A stretch of DNA of 8,988 bases from Methanosarcinales archaeon (GCA_025464585.1 JAODGL010000108.1:1-8988), one strand, 5' to 3'; shown: positions 1 through 6,270, counted from the stretch's first letter. The notes: generated from the letters alone by a model not told the origin. Translations and numbers: made by a program.

Positions 1-497
1 GTATAAACATGCTCACTCTTATCTTCCAGATTCCACTTCACCGTATAAGTGCATGTGATAGTAATATCCTCCTCATATTCCTTCCAACCCCTTTCCTTCC
101 CTGCATCACAATTAACATCTATTATATTGCCTCTAATGCCGACAATGAAAGTATTTTCACACTCACCTTTTTCCTTTTCCGGTTTCTCGATCTCCTCTCT
201 CATGTATCTTTCGAGTTCATCAAATTGACAATGCCCGTCCGGTTTACAAGGTGGATGGGACCTTGAATAATAATTTGTATCAATATATTCAGCTAATGAC
301 TTGGCATCTTCTCCAGTCCTGTGAATTATATGAGTAGATTGAACCTCTCCCATATTTAACATCACAGTCTCCTCGGTATACGTACGTGATGCGCTCACTA
401 TCGTCGTCATGGTCAATATCAAAGCTGTAGTTAAAACCAAAACCATTCTGAGCTTCTTATGATCTTTTATCTCCTTATCTTTACCATTTCCCTTCAT
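1..497 (-). CDS. Exported Cys-containing protein of unknown function, 3' end outside window
   Basis: An uninterrupted minus-strand frame runs from ATG at 497-495 to the window edge, giving 165 codons with no stop; an in-frame TGA lies four codons upstream, so this ATG is the furthest possible start (Met18 is the alternative). The product begins with a lysine-rich stretch (residues 2-17), then a hydrophobic segment of about residues 18-34, ending in a V-S-A | S signal-peptidase-like site at 34-37. This predicts export, or anchoring by an uncleaved helix. The rest is polar and carries five cysteines (84, 90, 113, 130, 149), with C84 and C90 in a short Pro/Gly-rich turn, so disulfides or metal binding outside the cell are possible. 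I recognise no family. No strong Shine-Dalgarno precedes the start. The gene is divergent from the broken nuclease-like gene and probably uses the shared AT-rich promoter region. Confidence 0.72.
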   Translation of the reverse strand, partial: MKGNGKDKEIKDHKKLRMVLVLTTALILTMTTIVSASRTYTEETVMLNMGEVQSTHIIHRTGEDAKSLAEYIDTNYYSRSHPPCKPDGHCQFDELERYMREEIEKPEKEKGECENTFIVGIRGNIIDVNCDAGKERGWKEYEEDITITCTYTVKWNLEDKSEHVY

Positions 498-565
498 ACA
501 AAGCAGTCACATACCCCTTAGCTACAGCGTCTGAAACAGTGCCCCGCGCGAGGGTACATGACCTT

Positions 566-598
566 CCCGCTATAATAGGCATAGGTATATAAAAACTT
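566..598. promoter_or_regulatory. Divergent archaeal TATA-box region
   Basis: A TATATAAAA box at 586-594 lies about 32-40 bp before the plus-strand ATG at 626, the expected spacing for a short-leader archaeal transcript of the broken nuclease-like gene. Read on the minus strand, the same A/T run (597-587) and a second ATTATA at 576-571 could serve the exported-protein gene that starts at 497, leaving a leader of roughly 45-70 nt. The plus-strand assignment is stronger than the minus-strand one. Confidence 0.55.
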
Positions 599-625
599 TT
601 CGATTTTTTTGAAACCATTGGAAAA

Positions 626-1432
626 ATGCTTGAAGAAATATCCGAGGAGGTAGAATTAGAAGAGTTTGAAGAGGAGTTAATGTAAACGTGATGGAAAATT
701 GATACCAATAGAAGATTATCCAAATATCAATGAAAATTGCGGTAACTTCCCTGATGGCCATCCCTTAAAAATTGCATTATCTGCGGATAATGAGGCTCTC
801 CTAAATTTTTTGGAGGGTGTGCTGTCAAGACTTCGGGGAATTAAGGGATTGAAAAGTAAAATAAAGGAAATCAAAAAAGACAGAGGGAACTTCAATAGCT
901 ATGTTTCAGAGTTGAAAGTCGCCGCATTCCTTAAAGACCGCGTTGACGACTTAGAGATATTATCCTCACGTAGGGAGGTCCAGATATAAGAGCAAAGAAG
1001 GAAGATATAGAGTTTTTCGTAGAGGTAAAACTGTTAGATGACCTGGAATCAAGGTTATTTGAAGAAATTCATCAGATTAAGTCCCCTTACATTGTTGAAG
1101 TGGAAACTGAAAGCTTGCTGACCGAAAAAGCCGAAATTACGGCTTTAATAGAAAGTATAAAACAAAAAATAGAAAGAGGAGCGTGTGGAAAATTCCAGGG
1201 ATATTTCGCCGATATAACCATCAGAAATAAAAGTGACTACGGGATAGAATACAAAGAAAATCAGAGAACTTATCTTTTAAAAACCCAAAAGAAACTTTTA
1301 AAAATTGACTACGAGAAAGTGAAGAAGAAAATCTTTGACGACTTTTACGATAAAGTTGACCAATTGACTAATGATAAGCCTACAATCTGGGCTATTGATT
1401 TAGCAAGGATTTACCACGGACTCCATTTCTAA
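626..1432 (+). pseudogene. Frameshifted PD-(D/E)XK nuclease-like gene
   Basis: Three frame segments join into one plausible protein. Segment 1 starts at ATG 626 and is very Glu-rich, ending in ELM at TAA 683-685. Segment 2 picks up one base later at 684 (reading KRDGKLIPIEDYP) and continues to TAA 987-989. Segment 3, in the first frame again, is open from 974 to 1432. Dropping one base near 683 and restoring one near 972 gives about 268 codons. The composite has a helix with YVSELKVAAF, then G-G-P-D at 974-985, then a beta-strand-like FFVEVK ending at 1030. The order E...PD...ExK, with 13 residues from D to E, matches the PD-(D/E)XK nuclease fold. Both indels lack runs that clearly favour slippage. 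Sequencing error, true decay or programmed frameshifting all remain possible. The C-terminus ends abruptly after LARIYHGLHF and may be shortened. It lies 74 bp ahead of the mre11-like gene, in the same direction. Confidence 0.6.
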
Positions 1433-1470
1433 AAGCGTTTGAAATGTAAATCAAAGCCGCATCTCAACCA

Positions 1471-1506
1471 AACATTTATATTTAATGATAACAAAAGAGA
1501 ATCAAG
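1471..1506 (+). promoter_or_regulatory. TATA-box promoter of the mre11-rad50 operon
   Basis: TTTATATTTA at 1475-1484, preceded by an A/C-rich BRE-like stretch, sits 23-32 bp before the ATG at 1507. With the usual archaeal spacing, transcription would start within a few bases of the ATG, so the operon mRNA is probably leaderless or nearly so; no Shine-Dalgarno is needed or visible. Confidence 0.6.
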
Positions 1507-2697
1507 ATGTTTCGCATAGTCCACACTGCGGATTTGCATTTAGACCCTGATTATGCATATCTGGCTTATAGCAAATTAGAAGCGAGGAAATTGGACTTCC
1601 TTAATGCTTTTGACCAGATAATAGATTTCTGTATCGAAGATAGACCTGATGCGTTATTAATCAGCGGCGACTTCTATGACAAAATCTTACCGAGAAACGA
1701 CCCACGTGTGCATGTGATTGAAAAGTTCAAAGAGCTCAATTTAAAATCACGCAACACAAAAGTTATGGTTATATCCGGCAATCACGATACCCCCAAGAGC
1801 AGAGACGAAGCCAAAACACCGGTTGATACCCTGAAGGCGCTCGATAACGTAACCGTTTTTGATAACAGAACGCAATTCAGAAAGCTCATTTTGGAAAAAG
1901 AAGGTAAGAGCCTGGGAATTTACGGGAAGAGCTTTTATGGCTTAAAGGGAAACCTCAACCCGGTGGCGAACTTACCTGATTGCAGTGAAGATTTTGGGAT
2001 TGTCATGATCCACGGTTCTCTGAAGGAGATGAACCCCATTTACTCCGATTACGCTCAATATGCACCATTTTCTGTTAAAGACTGTACTGGCAAGGATTTT
2101 GATTATTTCGCACTGGGGCATTATCATAAATTCCAGAGTATGGCTAAAGAGAATACAATATTCTGCTACCCCGGCAGTACTGAGAGATACACATTTACCG
2201 AGGAGCATTATGAAAAAGGATTTGTTTGGTTTGACCTCCATAATGACTTAGCCGCTGACGATTTAAACTTCCAGAGATTGGATGTGCGCAGGATGCAGAC
2301 CAGAGAAATCGAATTTAATCCTCAGGTTGAAGATATAAATAAGTTCGTGCTCGATAACTTGATAGATGAAGACCCTGATGTTCTACTTCGGATTGTCTTG
2401 AAGGGCGATGTTTTATTTGATATGTATAGAAAATATAGAGTCAATGCGCTTCAAAGAGAGCTTGAGAAATCTTTCTTTGCTTTACGGATTGAAAATGAAC
2501 TCAATATCAAAGATGTTGATATGGACTACGATTTCAGCAGTCTGCGGATATTAACGCCAATCCAGGAATTTGAAAACTTCGTACGGGACAAAATCAAACT
2601 CTTTAAAGAGGAGCAAAACGAGGAGTATGTCAAACTTTATGAAGAGCTTCTGAAATACGGCATTGAGGAATTAAAATCATTGGATACAGAGCAATGA
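1507..2697 (+). CDS. mre11: Mre11/SbcD-type DNA double-strand-break nuclease
   Basis: Encodes the 396-residue nuclease subunit of an Mre11-Rad50-type complex, a Mn-dependent 3'-5' exonuclease and endonuclease that processes DNA ends. All metallophosphoesterase motifs are present in order: D9-x-H11, G54-D55, G91-N92-H93-D94, H169 (in IHG) and G204-H205-x-H207. These supply the seven metal ligands (D9, H11, D55, N92, H169, H205, H207) and the catalytic His93. The nuclease domain covers about residues 1-240, followed by a capping domain and a charged helical C-terminus (about 348-396) where the Rad50-binding helices lie in the family. The length is normal for archaeal Mre11. The ATG follows a well-placed TATA box. 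Its TGA overlaps the ATG of the downstream ATPase gene by 4 bp (2694-2697), implying translational coupling. Bacterial YhaO/SbcD-like proteins share this fold; the partner's membrane hairpin makes a YhaO-like role possible. Confidence 0.93.
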   Translation: MFRIVHTADLHLDPDYAYLAYSKLEARKLDFLNAFDQIIDFCIEDRPDALLISGDFYDKILPRNDPRVHVIEKFKELNLKSRNTKVMVISGNHDTPKSRDEAKTPVDTLKALDNVTVFDNRTQFRKLILEKEGKSLGIYGKSFYGLKGNLNPVANLPDCSEDFGIVMIHGSLKEMNPIYSDYAQYAPFSVKDCTGKDFDYFALGHYHKFQSMAKENTIFCYPGSTERYTFTEEHYEKGFVWFDLHNDLAADDLNFQRLDVRRMQTREIEFNPQVEDINKFVLDNLIDEDPDVLLRIVLKGDVLFDMYRKYRVNALQRELEKSFFALRIENELNIKDVDMDYDFSSLRILTPIQEFENFVRDKIKLFKEEQNEEYVKLYEELLKYGIEELKSLDTEQ

Positions 2698-5204
2698 TAA
2701 TTAAAGGAATCCACGCAAAAAATTTTATGCAGTATGAGGAGCTGAAAATAGAGAATATCCCACGAAAAGGAATCATAGGTATATTCGGTGATAATGAATC
2801 CGGGAAGTCAACGATAGGGGCGGCAATCTCCTTTGCACTATTTGGTGCTACGACAAAGGCATCAAAAGGTGAAAAAGATAAAATCATCTCTTGGAATGGC
2901 GCAAAATCATGTTCTGTGGAAATGCTTTTTGAGATTGACGGGCATGACTATTCCATTTACAGAAAAATCAGGAGAAAAGGGTCACCCGAAGTTAGACTTA
3001 TGGATGTAAAGAGCAACAAAGTCCTGAGCGCATCAGCAAGAGAGACAGATGCAAAAATCTCGCAGATTCTCGGGTTTGGATTCAAAGAGTTCAGATATTC
3101 CACTTATGTCGCCCAGAAAGAATTATCGCTGATTCTGGATAAAAAACAGGACAGGAAAGGTGTAATAGACAGGATGCTGGGTATCCTTGACCTGGAAGAA
3201 GCGCGCAAAAATTCGGGTCGAAAAAAGAAGGAACGCAGTGAAAAGGAACCTGATGTTAAACGTCTGTTTGAGGCGAAAGCGAAAGAAAAAGAAGACCTCG
3301 AATCGAAGGCAGAGCGTCATGCTGAACTTATGAATGAGATTAATAAACTGAACGAAGAGTTAAGAAGCAGAGAAGAAGAGTTTGCACGTATAAAAACTGA
3401 TTTTGACAACCTGACCGCGTACCAAAAGCTCAACGACGAGATAAAGAGCAACGAAAAGGTTAAAGACGAGAAGAGGAAAAGCATAGAAAATATAAAATCC
3501 GAGCTCGAGGAGATAGCCGAAACAGAGAAGAAAATCGCTCAGCTTGAAGCACGGCTAAAACAGACTGAATTTGTGGGATTAGAGGTGGATTATAAGTCAA
3601 AGAAAGAAACTGAGAAGTTGTTTGGACGTTTCAAGAAGGATTTAGAGAAGATTAAAGATGTGCATTCTTCGCTTAAACAACATGTGAATTCAGAAAAAGC
3701 AACCTTCGAAGAACAGCTTAAAGGCATTGTAAGAGATATACAAAGAGCAGAAAGCGATTTTAATAAGATAGCGTCAATTCCGGTGAACGAAACCGAAATT
3801 AATGAATTGGAGAGTATGAAGAAAGAGGCAGAGGCTAATTTGAAGTGCAATATTATAATAACTGTGGTTTTGTGTGTGTCGGCGGCGATACTCTCGTTGC
3901 TCGTCCATCCAGTCGCTATTATTTTGTCTTTACCTCTTTTGTTCTTCATTTACAGAGCAATATCAGCATATAAGCGTATAAATGCGATAAAATCCGAGAT
4001 GGAGAACAGGCGCCAGGAAATAGCTGATCTCAAGTTCAAAAAGAGTCATGCTGATGAAACTAAAACGGAGTTAGAATCATCAAAGAGTAAAAAACGAGAT
4101 TTAGAGAAGGATTTAGGTGAAAAGAGCAGGCTATATGAGATCCTTGATTCTCTGCGGTTTGATGCTTTTCAGGAAGTTTCCAAATCGCTGGATTCTTTAG
4201 ATGCCGTGAGATACCCTGTTCTTAAGGAATTGAAGGAGTTATTATCCAGTGTGGCTACCAGATATCCAAATTTAATGCTTATTGATGAGCCCGTAGATGC
4301 ATTCGAGGAGAAATTAAAAAGTGAAATAGAAGAGCTTAACGAGAAATTGATGAACAAGAGAGCTATCACAGATGAGATTAAAGTTTTGAAAAAGAACATT
4401 CAGTCCAAGGAGAAATTAGAGGAGAGAAAAACAAAACTCGCTGGAGAGATTAAGGAGATTGAAGATAAAATAAATGAGTTAAAGAAGAAACTCCCCAGCA
4501 TTGATTACTCAGATGAAAAATTAAACCAAGCAGAGAAAAGAAAGGATGAATTAGACGAAGCGATAAGGAGAATTGAAGGCAACATTAAGGACTGCCAGGG
4601 GCAATTAAAATCAATTGAACCCGAGCTTAAAAAACTTCCCAGAGTCAAAGAGGAACTTTTAGAACTCCAAAAAAGTATCAGGGAATTAGAACAAAAAATC
4701 AGAATTTACGGAGAACTCGAATCAGTATTTAAAGAGACATCCGGCAATATAAGAAAGCGTTTAGGACCTCAAATAGAGGCTTATTTTTCGTGGATTTTGC
4801 CCAGGATAACTAACAACAGATATAAAAAAGTTAGAATAGATTCGGATTTCAATATTCAAGCATTTTCTGAGGAAAAACACGATTATGTGGATTTAGGCGT
4901 GCTAAGTGGCGGCACATCAGACCAGTTGTTAATCTCTTTAAGGTTGGCATTTGCCAGAGCATTGACTCCTGCTTCGGGGCAATATGCCAATTCCACACAG
5001 TTCCTGTTTTTAGACGAGCCTTTGAGTTCGTTCGACCCTAACAGGCGCTCATCGTTTTTAGAGTTCCTGCGCTCATTGGAAACCAGTTTTCAGCAGATTT
5101 TTGTTATTTCACATCTCTCAGGCTTGGAGAATTACGTGGATAACCACATAAAAATCAAATCGGATTTAGAAGCGGGGTCTAAAGTAGGTTATACCTGGGA
5201 ATAA
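2694..5204 (+). CDS. rad50: Rad50/SbcC-type ATPase with a transmembrane hairpin in place of the zinc hook
   Basis: 836-residue ABC/SMC-type ATPase, the partner of the overlapping nuclease. Visible parts: Walker A G32-DNESGKST40; Q-loop Gln141 within YVAQKEL; a first coiled-coil arm of about 170-384, rich in Glu/Lys/Leu; a hydrophobic hairpin at 386-426; a second arm of about 427-695; ABC signature LSGGTSDQ at 737-744; Walker B FLFLDEP with D774 and E775; H-loop His807. Nucleotide binding and dimerisation should be intact. The oddity is the apex: family members normally carry a CxxC zinc hook there, and this protein has no CxxC anywhere. Instead two stretches of about 19-20 apolar residues are joined at H405-P406. 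The signature (GGTSDQLLISLRLAF) also resembles bacterial YhaN-like proteins more than classical Rad50. The second arm is about 60 residues longer than the first. The ATG overlaps the preceding TGA. The likely role is DNA-end processing at the membrane; that location is inferred. Confidence 0.9.
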   Translation: MIIKGIHAKNFMQYEELKIENIPRKGIIGIFGDNESGKSTIGAAISFALFGATTKASKGEKDKIISWNGAKSCSVEMLFEIDGHDYSIYRKIRRKGSPEVRLMDVKSNKVLSASARETDAKISQILGFGFKEFRYSTYVAQKELSLILDKKQDRKGVIDRMLGILDLEEARKNSGRKKKERSEKEPDVKRLFEAKAKEKEDLESKAERHAELMNEINKLNEELRSREEEFARIKTDFDNLTAYQKLNDEIKSNEKVKDEKRKSIENIKSELEEIAETEKKIAQLEARLKQTEFVGLEVDYKSKKETEKLFGRFKKDLEKIKDVHSSLKQHVNSEKATFEEQLKGIVRDIQRAESDFNKIASIPVNETEINELESMKKEAEANLKCNIIITVVLCVSAAILSLLVHPVAIILSLPLLFFIYRAISAYKRINAIKSEMENRRQEIADLKFKKSHADETKTELESSKSKKRDLEKDLGEKSRLYEILDSLRFDAFQEVSKSLDSLDAVRYPVLKELKELLSSVATRYPNLMLIDEPVDAFEEKLKSEIEELNEKLMNKRAITDEIKVLKKNIQSKEKLEERKTKLAGEIKEIEDKINELKKKLPSIDYSDEKLNQAEKRKDELDEAIRRIEGNIKDCQGQLKSIEPELKKLPRVKEELLELQKSIRELEQKIRIYGELESVFKETSGNIRKRLGPQIEAYFSWILPRITNNRYKKVRIDSDFNIQAFSEEKHDYVDLGVLSGGTSDQLLISLRLAFARALTPASGQYANSTQFLFLDEPLSSFDPNRRSSFLEFLRSLETSFQQIFVISHLSGLENYVDNHIKIKSDLEAGSKVGYTWE
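3849..3971 (+). other. Transmembrane hairpin segment within the Rad50-like coiled-coil apex
   Basis: Codons 386-426 of the ATPase. The first helix, N386-V404, is made of I/V/L/A/S/T with one Cys (C394). A His-Pro turn (405-406) follows, then a second helix from V407 to Y426 containing LPLLFFIY. Charged coiled coil flanks both sides (E-A-E-A before; Y-K-R after), and the first charged residue after the hairpin core is R421. The pattern is that of two membrane-spanning helices with both coiled-coil arms on the same, cytoplasmic side. Confidence 0.85.
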
Positions 5205-5267
5205 TGTAAGTTTCGAGGATTTTTACGACTTTAGAGGCTGTCCAATAATTACCAAACAATCAGCAAA

Positions 5268-5732
5268 TATTATACAATAGTACACACCAGAGGGATTGCG
5301 ATAGACGATGAGGAAGACAAGCTCTATGGGGATAAGAGGGGCGATGAGCTTCCACCCGAACTCAATACACAGAAGAAGCTTCGCGAGAAGATAAAAGAGA
5401 TTGAAGAAGCCTCAGGCAAGAAAATGAAGAACGCTGCGAAGAATATTATCGAGCAGCATGCGCTTGGCGATGAGCGGCAGAAGGAGCGTATTATTGAAAA
5501 GCTCGACAAGGCTGAAAAGGAGCTGAATACTGCGAAGCTTTTTTGATTAAACTTTTTTAAAAAGTTTAGTGGACAGAGCGCGGTAAGTATAACAGACCCT
5601 GAAGCAAGGTTTATGAAGAACAAGAAGGAGCGAATCGAACTGTCATACAACCCACAAATCACCGTAGATCACGATTCCGGGATAATCGGACTTTTTGAAG
5701 TTTCATTCTTATTTACATATGAAGTGTCTTGA
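5268..5732 (+). pseudogene. Remnant of IS1182-family transposase
   Basis: One plus-strand frame encodes a charged helical segment (DKLYGDKRGDELPPEL, then Lys/Glu-rich sequence) up to a TGA at 5544-5546. It then continues in the same frame with SITDPEARFMKNKKERIE and SYNPQITVD, a combination characteristic of IS1182-type DDE transposases just at the first catalytic Asp (VD, codon 5667-5669). Similarity seems to end after SGIIG near 5690, and the frame closes at TGA 5730-5732. The N-terminal DNA-binding part and the rest of the catalytic domain are absent. The region around the internal stop contains a 21-nt palindrome and looks like inserted sequence rather than a point mutation. Not functional. 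Confidence 0.75.
5548..5568. repeat. Perfect 10-bp inverted repeat with 1-nt spacer
   Basis: TAAACTTTTT (5548-5557) and AAAAAGTTTA (5559-5568) flank a single T. The repeat starts immediately after the in-frame TGA that breaks the transposase remnant. It could act as a weak hairpin or terminator, or be a small palindromic insertion. Confidence 0.6.
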
Positions 5733-5811
5733 ACTTACGATTAACATTGATTTTACCGTCATGTGTCTTTATGTGTAATAAAATTATGAGGTCGATTTGT
5801 GGGACAGCCTC

Positions 5812-6006
5812 ATAGAATCGCGAACGCTTTCCCATATCCAGAAACTTTTTGGAAGAGAATCATAGATGAAGCAAATAATCCTCTTCCTAACACAACTCGT
5901 GGTCTGCAACCATAATCAATCTTTTGCATATTTACACCCGTTCTTTAGACCAATCATACACAGTATCCCAGAAATGCATGGAACACGATTCCAGCCGAAA
6001 TGAAAC
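5812..6006. other. Intergenic stretch with no defensible gene
   Basis: Both strands contain only short, stop-limited frames. The most protein-like is a plus-strand frame open from 5790 across the right IS end to TAA 5913-5915, with FPYPETFWKRIIDEANN in its middle. A competing minus-strand frame of 39 codons runs from ATG 5929-5927 to TGA 5812-5810. Neither is recognised; either could be the scrap of a gene broken by the IS element, or chance. Confidence 0.4.
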
Positions 6007-6044
6007 CGAAAAATTTATATAGGGCTTTGTACAACAGTTTTATG
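6005..6044 (+). promoter_or_regulatory. Strong-looking orphan archaeal promoter
   Basis: An A-rich BRE-like element (ACCGAAAAA, 6005-6013) is followed directly by TTTATATA at 6014-6021. Predicted initiation about 25 nt downstream falls near 6040-6045, where an ATG at 6042-6044 opens an 11-codon frame ending in TGA at 6075-6077. No larger gene follows before the minus-strand tRNA. It may drive a small RNA or mini-ORF, or be the leftover promoter of a lost gene. Confidence 0.45.
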
Positions 6045-6107
6045 GTGATAATCAGTTACCATTCTTCGGCGTCGTGACCATTGCTTATCGAATTTTGAGC
6101 ACACACA

Positions 6108-6230
6108 TGGGCCCGAAGGGATTCGAACCCTTGACCGCCCGGTATCTCACAAAGAAATTCTTTAGGAGGTGATACCCATCGGATTCTCTGTTATGAGCCG
6201 GGCGCTCTAACCATGCTAAGCTACGGGCCC
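6108..6230 (-). tRNA. CAU-anticodon tRNA (Met or Ile2) with a 48-nt intron
   Basis: The minus-strand RNA folds as a full cloverleaf. The acceptor is GGGCCCG/CGGGCCC with discriminator A73; there is a D arm with GG in the loop; the anticodon stem CCCGG/CCGGG encloses loop CTCATAA; the variable loop is 5 nt; the T arm is AAGGG/CCCTT around TTCGAAT. The mature length is 75 nt (exons 6230-6192 and 6143-6108) and CCA is not encoded. Anticodon CAU fits elongator Met or Ile2 (the latter read after agmatidine modification of C34). It is not an initiator, because the anticodon stem lacks the three G-C pairs. C4-G69, U12-A23, C29-G41, A37, A38 and A73 are all present; these are isoleucine identity elements in E. 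coli, so Ile2 deserves serious weight. The gene is divergent from the P-type ATPase gene. Confidence 0.95.
6144..6191 (-). other. Archaeal tRNA intron with canonical bulge-helix-bulge motif
   Basis: The intron sits between tRNA positions 37 and 38. Loop bases CTCA (6197-6194) pair with intron TGAG (6149-6146), forming the 4-bp central helix. The two 3-nt bulges are UA^A (cut after 6192) and AU^A (cut after 6144). A 7-bp outer stem pairs 6190-6184 with 6150-6156 (one G-U). This is the standard substrate of the archaeal tRNA splicing endonuclease. The apical loop (6183-6157) contains ATCACCTCCT at 6173-6164, identical to the 3' tail of 16S rRNA. Confidence 0.9.
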
Positions 6231-6238
6231 CTTCCTTC

Positions 6239-6270
6239 TTTATATTACCATTAACCTTCTCATATATAAA
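6239..6270. promoter_or_regulatory. Divergent promoters for the tRNA and the P-type ATPase
   Basis: Only 46 bp separate the tRNA 5' end (6230) from the ATPase ATG (6277). On the minus strand, TTTATATATG (6270-6261) is spaced to start the tRNA precursor a few bases before 6230. On the plus strand, TTTATATTA (6239-6247) is spaced to start a nearly leaderless ATPase mRNA near 6268-6274. The two initiation complexes would overlap, so the genes may compete for TBP/TFB. Confidence 0.5.

Larger units (their letters stand above)
5234..5811 (+). mobile_element. Internally deleted IS1182-like element with 10-bp terminal inverted repeats
   Basis: GAGGCTGTCC at 5234-5243 is matched perfectly by its reverse complement GGACAGCCTC at 5802-5811, bracketing 578 bp. 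Between them lies a fragment of an IS1182-type transposase. Full-length elements of this kind are well over 1.5 kb, so this is a deletion derivative that kept both ends and the middle of the transposase. I see no convincing target-site duplication: the flanks read TTTA on the left and ATAG on the right. It begins 29 bp after the rad50 stop codon, so it may have disrupted whatever followed the operon. Confidence 0.72.

Noticed and set aside
9..266. Plus-strand 85-codon frame near the left edge
   Set aside because: It lies opposite the exported-protein gene, which has a signal peptide and stays open for 165 codons; the plus frame has no promoter, RBS or recognisable motif.
481..723. Minus-strand 80-codon frame with a Ser-rich middle and an ordered-looking end (TLARGTVSDAVAKGYV)
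   Set aside because: It overlaps the broken nuclease-like gene and the start of the exported-protein gene, crosses the divergent promoter, and its Ser/Phe-rich middle is the usual antisense of Glu/Lys codons.
4272..4292. LMLIDEP inside the Rad50 arm as a second ATP site
   Set aside because: No second Walker A or signature motif accompanies it; the complete set for one ATPase is already at 32-40, 737-744 and 770-776. Kept only as part of the arm-insert observation.
6042..6107. C/D-box or H/ACA guide RNA behind the orphan promoter
   Set aside because: GTGATAA resembles a C box and ACA triplets occur near 6101-6107, but I find no matching D boxes or properly spaced H/ACA stem.
6164..6173. AGGAGGTGAT on the plus strand as a ribosome binding site
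   Set aside because: The nearest ATG is about 18 bases away and opens no sizeable frame; the sequence belongs to the tRNA intron on the other strand.
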